NCBI RefSeq assembly: GCF_008124615.1
Contig: NZ_VNIB01000012.1
Span: 1 to 64,000 of the forward strand
Direction: 5' to 3'
Length of the DNA: 64,000 nt
DNA from: Geothermobacter ehrlichii
GTDB lineage: Bacteria; Desulfobacterota; Desulfuromonadia; Desulfuromonadales; Geothermobacteraceae
The notes beneath the pieces are model-generated. The model was not told the origin of the DNA. It did no database searches and worked only from the letters and a program-made list of their open reading frames with translations. Below, piece after piece: positions 32,359 to 39,523 of this stretch (positions are counted from its first letter, which is position 1; each line of letters begins with the position of its first letter). A program made the translations under genes and the position numbers.

Positions 32359-33300
32359 ATGCTCGATCTGCTGCAAAAGCTCGTCTGCTTCAGTCTCGAC
32401 ATTCACATCTGGTCCGGCCGGAAGAAACTCACTCCCGCCGATCTGGGACTGGCCGGCGAGGAAATTCCCCCGGAAGAGCTTGCCACTCTCGGGGTCAAGA
32501 AAATCTGCCATCCGGCTCTTTTGACCCGGTTCCAGGCCCTGCGCCGCCGCTCCGAACGCATCTGCGAAGCGACAGGCGTTCGCTTCCTGGGCGGTTACGC
32601 CGTCCCGGAAGAGAAGGCCCAGGCGGTAGCCCAGGATCTGGAGAAGGTCGCAGCCGAGTTCGAGGCGGAGAAGCAGGAATTCCTGAAAAGCTACGCCACC
32701 AACATGGCGGCGTGGCTCAAATCCCTTCCGGAACAGTGGCGGCCGATGGTCGAAAGGGCCGTCGAGTCGCCCGAGTACGTTGCAACCCGCATCTCCTTCG
32801 ACTTCCAGACCTTCCAGGTCACCGGAGTCGAGGGACTGAACAGGGGGCTTGAGTAAGCCGCCAGCGGGCTTGGCAGCCAGCTCTACCGCGAGATTGCCCA
32901 GGCCGCGAGGCAGACCTGGGAGACGTCCTTTCGCGGGCGCAACCAGGTCCGCGTGTCAGCGGTCAATCCCATCCGGCGTATCCACGAGAAAGCACGCGGG
33001 CTCGTCTTTCTCGAACCCGGCCTGGCGGACGTGCTGGACGCAATCGAAGCGGAGCTGGACGCGCTGCCAAGTGAGGGGCCTCTCAAGGGCCCGGACTTCT
33101 TCGCCCTGGTCGGCATCCTGAACACCCTGGCCAGCCTCGACGGGATCAATCTCCATGTCGAGGACGGACAGGAAAAAGAAGAGATCGATCCGGTCCAGGA
33201 AGAACAGGAATCTCCGTCCACCGTGGACGTGGAGGATGTTTTCCAGCCCATCACCGGACAGCGGCAGGCGGCTGTCGCGCCGCCGGTCGCCTGGTTCTAG
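32359..33300 (+). pseudogene. DUF3150-like gene interrupted by an in-frame TAA
   Basis: Codons from 32359 encode a DUF3150-like N-terminus (LVCFSLDIHIWSGRKKLTPA) and stop at TAA 32854-32856. The same frame continues without shift as AASGLGSQLYREIAQAARQ to 33300, keeping normal codon use and ending in PPVAWF. The single stop splits a protein of about 313 residues into 165 and 147. It is either a recent nonsense mutation, a sequencing error, or two separately made halves; the second half has only GTG starts. DUF3150 proteins accompany CobS/CobT-like pairs. Confidence 0.7.
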
Positions 33301-33322
33301 GGCAGGCAGTCCCTTCATGGAC

Positions 33323-33389
33323 CACCCCACCGTCCTGGGGCGTTTGAATCTTTCCGACGCCCCGGACGGGGGGCGTCTATGGAGGTCGC
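33323..33389 (+). promoter_or_regulatory. Structured leader before the CobT-like gene
   Basis: CGTCCTGGGGCGT (33331) forms a hairpin with ACGCCCCGGACG. The following GGGGGCGTC can compete for the same ACGCCCC arm, close to the GGAGG ribosome binding site. Confidence 0.45.
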
Positions 33390-35150
33390 ATGAACGTAGC
33401 CAGCACACTTCCCGTCGTCGCCAAGGCGATGGGAGACAAGATGGGAGTCAGGGTCGTCATCGGCGGAGGAATGGCAAGAACCGATGGGGATACCATCTAC
33501 CTGCCAACCCTGCCCGAGAACGACGGGGAAGCCCTGCTCCTGGCGCGGGGATTCCTCGATCACGAGGCCGGGCACGTCCGGATGACGGATTTCTCCGTGG
33601 ACAAGGGGGCCGACCCGCTCCTTGCCAACCTGACCAACATCATCGAAGACATCCGCATCGAGAAGGGGATGGGCCAGCTCTATCCGGGCTGCGCCGTCAA
33701 CCTGCGAAACCTGGCGAATCACCTGGCGGCGAAGGGAGCGTTCGACTTCAACCCTGGCGAACCGGACAAGCTGTTCCTAGGGTGGGTCGTTTCCCGCTGT
33801 CGCAGCCGGATTCTCAGGCAGGAAGGACTTGTCCCCGTTTTCGAGAGAACCAACCAGCTCCTGGAACCTGTCATCGGCCCGGAACTGCTCGGCAAAGTCG
33901 CCCGGTTGCTCGATGGCGTTGGCGAACTGCTGTCCACTTCGGACGCGCACGCCCTCGCCAGACGCATCCTCGACCTGCTCCGGCAGGAACAGCAGCAGGA
34001 CGAACCGTCCGGGAAGAGCGATGAATCCCCTTCGTCAGATCGGCAGGATCAGCATCCGGCCGAAAACTCTCCGTCCGACATGGACGGCGAGAACGGCGAG
34101 GATGCAGGCCAACCTGACAATAGGGATCGGTCTTCAGACGGGGCCGAGACAAAAGACAGGGAAAAGGATTCACTCTCCGGCGAGAGAAACGGGAGCCCCG
34201 ACGGGAACCAGGAACAGGGCAACGAGTCCGTCTCCGACGCGGACACGGAAGCCCATTCCGCCGGAGCCGAATCACGGCAGAAGCGGCAAGACTTCCTCGA
34301 CCAGATCCTGAATCCATCCAATACGGAGGAATACGGGAACATCGGGGAGATCGTCGCCAGCGAACTGGAAAGCAGGTCGGAAGCAACAAGCCAGGAGACA
34401 TCGTGCATGGTCTACGCCGGCGATGGCGACCCGGAGGACTATCTGGATCGCCCGGTCGATCTGCACGATGTTCGGCGAAAGACCTCGGCGCTTCGCGCCA
34501 GGCTAGGCTGTCTGGTCCAGGCGTCCCGTCTCAAGCGGTCGTGCGCCGGTCGGTCCGGCAGGCGGATCGACCACCGGGTTCTGTCCCGGCTGCCGGTCGG
34601 GGATACGCGGATCTTCCGCCGGCAGGAGGAAAAGACGGCGGTCAACACCGCAGTCATCATCCTGCTCGACCGTTCGGGATCTATGGCCAAGCGAATCGCT
34701 CTCGCCGCCGACATCACGCTGGCCGTGGCGGACGCCATGAACACCATTCCCGGCGTCGCCGTGGCGACCGCAGCGTTCCCGGCGGCAGGGCATTCCGTCG
34801 TTGTCATGACTCCCTTCGGGATGTCGCCGGCGCGGACGGCCAGAAATTACGGCCTGAGCGCCGTAGGCGGAACCCCACTGCACGAGGCGCTTGGTTGGGC
34901 CGCCGTGCAGTTTGCCACGCGGCAGGAGACGCGAAAAGTCCTGCTGGTGGTCACGGACGGACAGCCAAACCATACGACACTTACCCGCGATTACCTCAAA
35001 CGCCTGGATGCCCAGGGAATCGAGCTGATGGCGCTTGGGATCAGTGATGGAGGCGCTTGCGGCCGGTTCTTCCAAAACCACCGCACGATCAACGACATAA
35101 CGGGGCTGCCGAACGCCCTGTTCGGAATGCTCCAGGAAGCACTGATCTGA
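33390..35150 (+). CDS. CobT-like protein with C-terminal VWA domain
   Basis: This 586-residue partner of the MoxR/CobS ATPase has an N-terminal CobT-like region with a zinc-protease-like motif (FLDHEAGHVRM) and IIEDIRIEKGM. A long acidic low-complexity linker spans about 210-310. The C-terminal VWA domain has the MIDAS motif DRSGSM (near residue 429) plus conserved T and D positions. The target is unknown. Such trios are not cobalt chelatases here, since no cobN or cobalamin genes are nearby. Confidence 0.85.
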   Translation: MNVASTLPVVAKAMGDKMGVRVVIGGGMARTDGDTIYLPTLPENDGEALLLARGFLDHEAGHVRMTDFSVDKGADPLLANLTNIIEDIRIEKGMGQLYPGCAVNLRNLANHLAAKGAFDFNPGEPDKLFLGWVVSRCRSRILRQEGLVPVFERTNQLLEPVIGPELLGKVARLLDGVGELLSTSDAHALARRILDLLRQEQQQDEPSGKSDESPSSDRQDQHPAENSPSDMDGENGEDAGQPDNRDRSSDGAETKDREKDSLSGERNGSPDGNQEQGNESVSDADTEAHSAGAESRQKRQDFLDQILNPSNTEEYGNIGEIVASELESRSEATSQETSCMVYAGDGDPEDYLDRPVDLHDVRRKTSALRARLGCLVQASRLKRSCAGRSGRRIDHRVLSRLPVGDTRIFRRQEEKTAVNTAVIILLDRSGSMAKRIALAADITLAVADAMNTIPGVAVATAAFPAAGHSVVVMTPFGMSPARTARNYGLSAVGGTPLHEALGWAAVQFATRQETRKVLLVVTDGQPNHTTLTRDYLKRLDAQGIELMALGISDGGACGRFFQNHRTINDITGLPNALFGMLQEALI

Positions 35151-35162
35151 CAACGAACCATG

Positions 35163-35230
35163 TCCAGCCCGGACAGGGAAACGCCCCTGTCCGGGGCCTC
35201 CCTGTCTGGTGCCATAAGGGAGGTGACAGC
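35163..35230 (+). promoter_or_regulatory. Structured leader before an eight-codon ORF
   Basis: CCGGACAGGG (35169) pairs with CCCTGTCCGG. CCTCCCTGTC (35197) pairs with GGGAGGTGACAG (35218). The start codon at 35231 opens only MKLEGDDP-stop (35231-35257), so the gene it once served was probably lost, or this is a leader peptide. Confidence 0.5.
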
Positions 35231-35316
35231 ATGAAACTAGAAGGAGATGACCCGTAGCCCCTCTCCTTGCGGCAAGGAAATCAAACCATTATCCTAAACT
35301 GTAAAAGGAGGATCTT

Positions 35317-35418
35317 ATGGGCTACATGGTCATTGCCGGGGTCGTCCTGGTGCTCTTCGGCGTTGTGGTCATCATCCGCGACAAGATCGTGGACAGGCGC
35401 CAGAAGCACCAGAAGTAA
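35317..35418 (+). CDS. 33-residue membrane microprotein
   Basis: One hydrophobic helix (VIAGVVLVLFGVVVII) is followed by a basic tail (RDKIVDRRQKHQK). A strong AAAGGAGG site sits seven bases before the ATG and a terminator follows, which together support expression. Confidence 0.6.
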   Translation: MGYMVIAGVVLVLFGVVVIIRDKIVDRRQKHQK

Positions 35419-35445
35419 CCCCAACTCCAGATAGAAAAAGAAGAG

Positions 35446-35481
35446 AAGGGCATCCGCGTAAGCAGGTCTGCCCTTTTTTTG
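35446..35481 (+). terminator. Intrinsic terminator
   Basis: AAGGGCA / TGCCCTT with a 16-base loop is followed by seven T residues, after the microprotein gene. Confidence 0.65.
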
Positions 35482-35495
35482 CGCCCAAAAGCAGT

Positions 35496-35562
35496 CCCCG
35501 GCAGGGAAATTCCTCCCTGCGGGGAGGGCTTCTCCCTGTCCGTATTTCACAAGGAGAAGCCC
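35496..35562 (+). promoter_or_regulatory. Structured leader before a 119-residue protein gene
   Basis: GCAGGGA (35501) pairs with TCCCTGC or the later TCCCTG. GGGCTTCTCC (35526) pairs perfectly with GGAGAAGCCC (35553-35562), masking the ribosome binding site. Confidence 0.6.
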
Positions 35563-35922
35563 ATGAAGAAAGTCCTGAAAGTCAGAATCAGTAACGAGTT
35601 CGCGGAAGGTCCGGAGGTGGCCGTCGTCGAGATCGACGATCATCTCAGATCCCGTGTCCGGCAACTCGCCTCGGCAGTCAAATCCCTGAATGTCTACGCC
35701 ATCCGGGAGTTCAACGGCTACCCGGAGTTCTTCATGCAGGACCATGAGCATGAAGAGTCGGTCACTCCCCGTCCGCCGGAGGACGGGTTCGAGGAAATGG
35801 CCTGCCGGGTCGAGTGTGTGACGTTGAACGTCACGGACTCGGACTTCTATTGGACCGGATACGTCAAGCACACGGATGTCCGGTTCGAGACGGACAGTAT
35901 TCCTCTGGAGGAAATCGAATGA
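35563..35922 (+). CDS. Hypothetical protein (119 aa)
   Basis: This is a small acidic soluble protein, probably alpha/beta (KVLKVRISNEFAEGPEVAVV, later CVTLNVTDSDFYWTG). No family is recognised. It lies in the maintenance operon with its own leader. Confidence 0.65.
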   Translation: MKKVLKVRISNEFAEGPEVAVVEIDDHLRSRVRQLASAVKSLNVYAIREFNGYPEFFMQDHEHEESVTPRPPEDGFEEMACRVECVTLNVTDSDFYWTGYVKHTDVRFETDSIPLEEIE

Positions 35923-35932
35923 CACCAACCCC

Positions 35933-35987
35933 ATGACGGGGGGAATCATCCTCCGTCGTGGGGGAGTTTCCTCCCAGGGAGGTAGCC
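35933..35987 (+). promoter_or_regulatory. Structured leader before the TSCPD gene
   Basis: CATGACGG (35932) pairs with CCGTCGTG (35953). CCTCCC (35970) is complementary to the GGGAGG ribosome binding site (35977), though the spacing is very short. This is a weaker member of the leader group. Confidence 0.4.
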
Positions 35988-36377
35988 ATGGTAGCGAAGA
36001 AAGCACGTCCGAAGGTTGTCCGGGGGGAAACTCTTGAAATGAAATCCCCCTGTGGCAAAATCTACGTCACTCTGAACGACCATCCGGAAACCGGCAATCT
36101 CATGGAGATTTTCGTCCGGTTCGGAAAATCCGGAACCTGCGCCAGCCTGGTCGCCAATGCCCTTACCATCATCACTTCCTACGGACTTCGGTCCGGAATG
36201 GACGTAACCGACGCCATCAAGGGGTTGATCGGCCACGGCTGTCACAAGGCTCCGGTTTACGACGACAGCGGAATGATCACGTCCTGCGTCGACGCCATCG
36301 GCAAGGCCATCCGCATTCACGCGGGGCTGGAGCCGGAGGAAGAGCGGGAACAGGAAAACACGTCACAGGAGGGTTGA
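35988..36377 (+). CDS. Stand-alone TSCPD-domain protein
   Basis: The 129-residue product is essentially one TSCPD domain: GKIYVTLNDHPETGNLMEIF, then GKSGTCASLVANALT and a late Cys-containing segment (GCHKAPV, TSCVDAIG). This domain normally forms the C-terminal end of B12-dependent ribonucleotide reductases. Free-standing copies are known but of unclear role. An AGGGAGG site precedes the ATG. Confidence 0.75.
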   Translation: MVAKKARPKVVRGETLEMKSPCGKIYVTLNDHPETGNLMEIFVRFGKSGTCASLVANALTIITSYGLRSGMDVTDAIKGLIGHGCHKAPVYDDSGMITSCVDAIGKAIRIHAGLEPEEEREQENTSQEG

Positions 36378-36378
36378 G

Positions 36379-36669
36379 ATGAAGAAGCTGGTGGTTCTGA
36401 TTGTCATGGCCTTCCTGCTGAGTGGCTGCTCGGCAGAAGGTCTGCGGAAAGCGGAAAAGACCACGCGGATTGGTGGGCTGGCCAACCCGATTGGAGCGAT
36501 CATTCACGCCCCTATTTGGGTGGCCGCTGAAATCGCAAACGCCGGATCGGAGCCCGAACTGACCGAGGCCGACAAGGAGGCCCAGAGAAAGGCCGTTGAA
36601 GAGGCCCGGAAACGGAGGGCGAAATATCTGGCGGAAAAGGCGGCGAAGGAGAAGGAAGCCGCCGAATAA
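36379..36669 (+). CDS. Small lipoprotein
   Basis: The 96-residue precursor has a lipobox (LLSGC, cysteine at residue 16) after a hydrophobic signal. A charged helical C-terminus is rich in Lys, Glu and Ala (probable coiled coil). It follows the TSCPD gene by one base. A GC hairpin (36685-36704) lies after the stop. Confidence 0.7.
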   Translation: MKKLVVLIVMAFLLSGCSAEGLRKAEKTTRIGGLANPIGAIIHAPIWVAAEIANAGSEPELTEADKEAQRKAVEEARKRRAKYLAEKAAKEKEAAE

Positions 36670-36721
36670 GCCTGAGCGGACATAGCGGGGCCTGACGGCC
36701 CCGCTTGCCTCCGGGTGAAGT

Positions 36722-36812
36722 CCAGAAGGGCTTCCTCCAGTCCCTGTCCAGATTCGACGGGGATTGCGGGAAGCCCTTCTGGGTTCAACTTCACCAGCAA
36801 AAGGAGGCTGCC
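36722..36812 (+). promoter_or_regulatory. Long-hairpin leader before a 38-residue protein
   Basis: CCAGAAGGGCTTCC (36722) pairs with GGGAAGCCCTTCTGG (36768-36782) across a 32-base loop. This is the arm-1/arm-3 style of the other leaders, but the ribosome binding site pairing is only partial. Confidence 0.45.
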
Positions 36813-36929
36813 ATGTCCGTCAAAGTCAAGATCAACAATCGCGTATTCACTCTCTCTTGGGATGAGTTCGAGAAGCTGATCCTGAGAAAGGCCCCGAAAG
36901 CTCCGGTGGAAATTCTGAGCATGGGGTAA
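36813..36929 (+). CDS. 38-residue hypothetical protein
   Basis: A short soluble peptide (MSVKVKINNRVFTLSWDEFE) begins eight bases after AAAGGAGG. It is followed by a clear terminator. The function is unknown. Confidence 0.5.
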   Translation: MSVKVKINNRVFTLSWDEFEKLILRKAPKAPVEILSMG

Positions 36930-36931
36930 AA

Positions 36932-36972
36932 GGCAGGGCGTGGACGCAAGTCCCCGCCCTGCTATTTTTTTT
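36932..36972 (+). terminator. Intrinsic terminator
   Basis: GCAGGGCG / CGCCCTGC is followed by T-A-T8, directly after the 38-residue protein gene. Confidence 0.8.
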
Positions 36973-37014
36973 GGATATTCCCTCCGCAATCATATAAAAG
37001 GTGAGGGAAAAGCC

Positions 37015-37284
37015 ATGACCATCCTGCAGCAGACCTACCTCGAAGCCGATTCCCCCGGCCACGCCTGGTATCGGTTGCAGCTGATCCAGCTTGCCGAAGG
37101 GTTCGTGATCGAGAAGCACTCCGGCTGCCGTGGCCGCAAGGCCCACACCGAAGCCTGGTTCCGGTGGGACAAGGCGGCGGCCCGCAAGGTCTACGACAGG
37201 ATTCTCAGAAACAAAACCAAAGATGGCCGGCGCAGGGTCTATCGGGAAGTCCCCTCGCCGGCACAGCTCGAACTTTTCTCTTGA
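37015..37284 (+). CDS. Hypothetical protein (89 aa)
   Basis: This is a small basic protein with a WGR-like feel (GFVIEKHSGCRGRKAHTEAW, then FRWDKAAARKVYDRIL) and a C-terminal LELFS tail. It may be a degenerate WGR or nucleic-acid-binding domain. That assignment is tentative. A GAGGG site precedes the ATG. Confidence 0.6.
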   Translation: MTILQQTYLEADSPGHAWYRLQLIQLAEGFVIEKHSGCRGRKAHTEAWFRWDKAAARKVYDRILRNKTKDGRRRVYREVPSPAQLELFS

Positions 37285-37301
37285 AGGAGGGGGGCAAGGC
37301 T

Positions 37302-37676
37302 ATGACCAATGAAGAGATCGCCCAGAAATGGGTCGAGGGGTTGACGGTAATCCGCTCGCATCTGGCCGTCATCAACGACGATGCGGCCTGGCAACAGGAG
37401 CCGAACAGGGTGCTGGCCGCCACGGACCGTCTCGCCAAGCTCAAAAGCTGGTGTCTGGAGGTTATGGCGGCCTGGCCGGAGATGCGGGAGAAGTTTCTGG
37501 AGGACATCGCCCGGAGAGAGGAAGCCGATGGCCGTGATCGTCCTTCCGCGCTTCAAGATGCCGAAAGCGCGGTGTTCAGATTCGACAAGACGGCAGAACC
37601 GGAGGATCGAAAACAGCATCCAGAAGTCGATTCTGGACTGGTTCGCCATCAGGGGCGTCCGTTGCGAACGGCTTAA
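37302..37676 (+). CDS. Hypothetical helical protein overlapping the VRR-NUC gene
   Basis: The first ~75 residues look like a genuine helical protein (MTNEEIAQKWVEGLTVIRSH, then VLAATDRLAKLKSWCLEVMA). The last ~50 lie in a different frame on top of the VRR-NUC gene and look unlike coding sequence. A frameshift may have extended this gene beyond its natural end near 37540. A GGAGG site precedes the ATG. Confidence 0.6.
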   Translation: MTNEEIAQKWVEGLTVIRSHLAVINDDAAWQQEPNRVLAATDRLAKLKSWCLEVMAAWPEMREKFLEDIARREEADGRDRPSALQDAESAVFRFDKTAEPEDRKQHPEVDSGLVRHQGRPLRTA

Positions 37677-37941
37677 CTCCGGGGCGCTGAAGGCGGAGGA
37701 ACGGTTCATCCGCTTCGGGTTTCCCGGATGCCCAGACCTGATGGTCCTCGATCCCGTTGTCAGGGTTGGCTTCATCGAAGTCAAGGCGCCCGGCGGCCGC
37801 CTGAGCAAAGACCAGAGGGACTTTCGGGAGCATTGCCGTCGCAGTGGCATCCCGCACCTGGTCGCCCGGTCGCTGGAGGACGTTATTGACTGGTGGGCAG
37901 GCCATGAAAAAGGTCACCAGAGTCGTTCCGACGTGGGTTAA
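37528..37941 (+). CDS. VRR-NUC domain nuclease
   Basis: This 137-residue nuclease of the PD-(D/E)XK superfamily has the VRR-NUC layout: an N-terminal glutamate (ENSIQKSILDWF), then GFPGCPDLMVL (catalytic Asp) and VGFIEVKAPGGRLS (E-x-K). VRR-NUC proteins are structure-specific nucleases common on phages and mobile elements. It overlaps both neighbours, by 149 and 38 bases. Confidence 0.85.
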   Translation: MAVIVLPRFKMPKARCSDSTRRQNRRIENSIQKSILDWFAIRGVRCERLNSGALKAEERFIRFGFPGCPDLMVLDPVVRVGFIEVKAPGGRLSKDQRDFREHCRRSGIPHLVARSLEDVIDWWAGHEKGHQSRSDVG

Positions 37942-38197
37942 GGTCGCCGGCCTTGCGGTGCTTACCGGATACCTTGGTTACCACCTGATCGCGGAAGAAC
38001 CGTCCCGAGTTCCCGCCACCGAGAAGCCCCTCGTTGTCACGCCAGGCCCTGGCATCGAACGGGGGCTGCCTGGAAAAATCCTGCTCAACACCAGACAGGT
38101 TGTGACCGGCAATGTGTTCAGCCCGGTGGTCGAGCCGGACGAGGCCCCGGTTGTCATCAGGGAGTCAGACGGCAAGCCTTTCTACGCCGACGAATAA
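37904..38197 (+). CDS. Small membrane-anchored protein
   Basis: The 97-residue product has one N-terminal hydrophobic segment (VKVAGLAVLTGYLGYHLI) and a periplasm-like tail. The start lies inside the VRR-NUC gene. No family is recognised. Confidence 0.55.
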   Translation: MKKVTRVVPTWVKVAGLAVLTGYLGYHLIAEEPSRVPATEKPLVVTPGPGIERGLPGKILLNTRQVVTGNVFSPVVEPDEAPVVIRESDGKPFYADE

Positions 38198-38204
38198 GCG
38201 GGCC

Positions 38205-38678
38205 ATGAAATGGCGCAACCACAAGCTCTGCACCTTCTGCGTGATGTTCGCCGCCACCGGCCGACTGCTGCCTGCCTTCATTGCCGGGCTCGGCTCGATC
38301 CTGCCGGATGTGCTGGAGGCCGGACTTGTCCGGCACCGGACGCTGACCCACTGGCCGGTCATCTATGTTCTGGCGATCATTGTCCTGTTGCCGGCTATCA
38401 AGCTCATATCCTGGTGGACATGGCTGGTAACGGCCTGCCTGGTTGTCGGCTGCCTGCTGCATCTGGCCGAAGACGGACTGAGCAAGGGCGGTATTCCGCT
38501 GCTGAACCCGGCTGGCCGGAAATTCGGCGCCGGCTGGTACGTGACGGACTCCATCGCGGAAACCTTCGTGGTGACCGGGATTGTTGCCTTGGCCCTGGTT
38601 GTTGCCGGGAAGCGGGGCTTCCTCTCGATGGACTTTCTCGCCGTCGAGATTCAGTGGCTGCTGTCCTGGTGGAAGTGA
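38205..38678 (+). CDS. YdjM-like membrane-bound metal-dependent hydrolase
   Basis: This 157-residue multi-pass membrane protein resembles YdjM/DUF457 proteins: GLGSILPDVLEAGLVRHRTL (D and H-R metal ligands), then LLHLAEDGLSKGGIPLLNP and RKFGAGWYVTDS. E. coli YdjM is SOS-controlled, but its function is not well known. It is the last gene of the long plus-strand operon and is followed by two hairpins. Confidence 0.8.
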   Translation: MKWRNHKLCTFCVMFAATGRLLPAFIAGLGSILPDVLEAGLVRHRTLTHWPVIYVLAIIVLLPAIKLISWWTWLVTACLVVGCLLHLAEDGLSKGGIPLLNPAGRKFGAGWYVTDSIAETFVVTGIVALALVVAGKRGFLSMDFLAVEIQWLLSWWK

Positions 38679-38687
38679 ACTTGTTTT

Positions 38688-38721
38688 CCCGTTGCCTAAA
38701 AAACAGGCAGACGGCAACGGG
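38688..38721 (+). terminator. Hairpin after the YdjM-like gene
   Basis: CCCGTTGCC / GGCAACGGG has a 16-base loop and lies just after the stop codon. There is no U-tract, so it may protect the 3' end rather than terminate. Confidence 0.45.
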
Positions 38722-38798
38722 CCAAGTCGGTCCCGAAACATGGGACGACCTTATCCACAGAAAACGGGCTGGTTATCCAGTGTGACTGTTGATTGACG

Positions 38799-38822
38799 AC
38801 CGGGCTTTGCGACCCGGTTTTT
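38799..38822 (+). terminator. Terminator of the recombination/maintenance operon
   Basis: ACCGGG / CCCGGT with an eight-base loop is followed by TTTTT. The gap from here to 39011 shows no gene. Confidence 0.75.
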
Positions 38823-39011
38823 GGACGGATTTTTACTCTACATAATTGACCTTCTGTAAAGCAAACGGCTCACTGTTCTGCTCACCGACCATGAGAGGCC
38901 GGCGTGGTGGGCTGGAGCCACCAAGTGGCAGCACAAGGAGCGCACCTGCATGATTGTGCCTCCTGAGAAAGTCCAGCAGACGAGCCAATAGAATAGAACA
39001 AGGAGGCACAG

Positions 39012-39476
39012 GTGACCGTGGTCCAGGCGGGCAGCAAAATTCTGCGCAAACTTGTCGTGGCTGTGATGGCTCTAACCTTGGCTGGCTGCGGAGCCACAAT
39101 CGCATACAATGGGAGCAAACCCGCGACAAGATACTTTGGCGCAACCATCGAGGATTTGAGAATCCTTCTGTGCCCGTTCTCAAAAGGGTGGGGTTGGCGT
39201 ACCTACGGGGTTCTTACGCCTTTCGTCGGCTTCTACGATCTCTACGTATCTATACCCGTCGATGTCATCGCAATTCCGTTTGTTTTCAAAAATCGCAATC
39301 AGGAACTTCTGTCGAGATTGATGGAGCGACAAACAAAGGACTATGTGAGCCTGCCCTTAGAACAAGATGAAAAAGAAACGACACAAGCCCAGATGGCCAC
39401 AGGTGCGACTGAAGAGAAACCCCAGGATTCAGGGTCGGATTGCCCCAAAAAGGCACCATCGGCGCCTCGCTCTTGA
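39012..39476 (+). CDS. YceK/YidQ-type lipoprotein
   Basis: The 154-residue precursor has a lipobox (LTLAGCG, cysteine at residue 26). The mature part (YFGATIEDLRIL, then PFVGFYDLYVSIPVDVIAIP) matches the YceK/YidQ family of small membrane lipoproteins of unknown function. The start is GTG with an AGGAGG site nearby. It directly precedes the integrase gene. Confidence 0.75.
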   Translation: MTVVQAGSKILRKLVVAVMALTLAGCGATIAYNGSKPATRYFGATIEDLRILLCPFSKGWGWRTYGVLTPFVGFYDLYVSIPVDVIAIPFVFKNRNQELLSRLMERQTKDYVSLPLEQDEKETTQAQMATGATEEKPQDSGSDCPKKAPSAPRS

Positions 39477-39523
39477 AAATTTCCGCTCGACCAGTGGTCG
39501 AGCATAGATGGCCGGGAAACTAT

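Noticed and set aside
32854-32856. Recoding (selenocysteine or pyrrolysine) at the DUF3150-like stop
   Set aside because: The codon is TAA, which is not used for either amino acid.
33390-35150. True cobaltochelatase CobT
   Set aside because: No cobN or cobalamin synthesis genes are near, and the module with DUF3150 and WGR proteins is typical of mobile elements.
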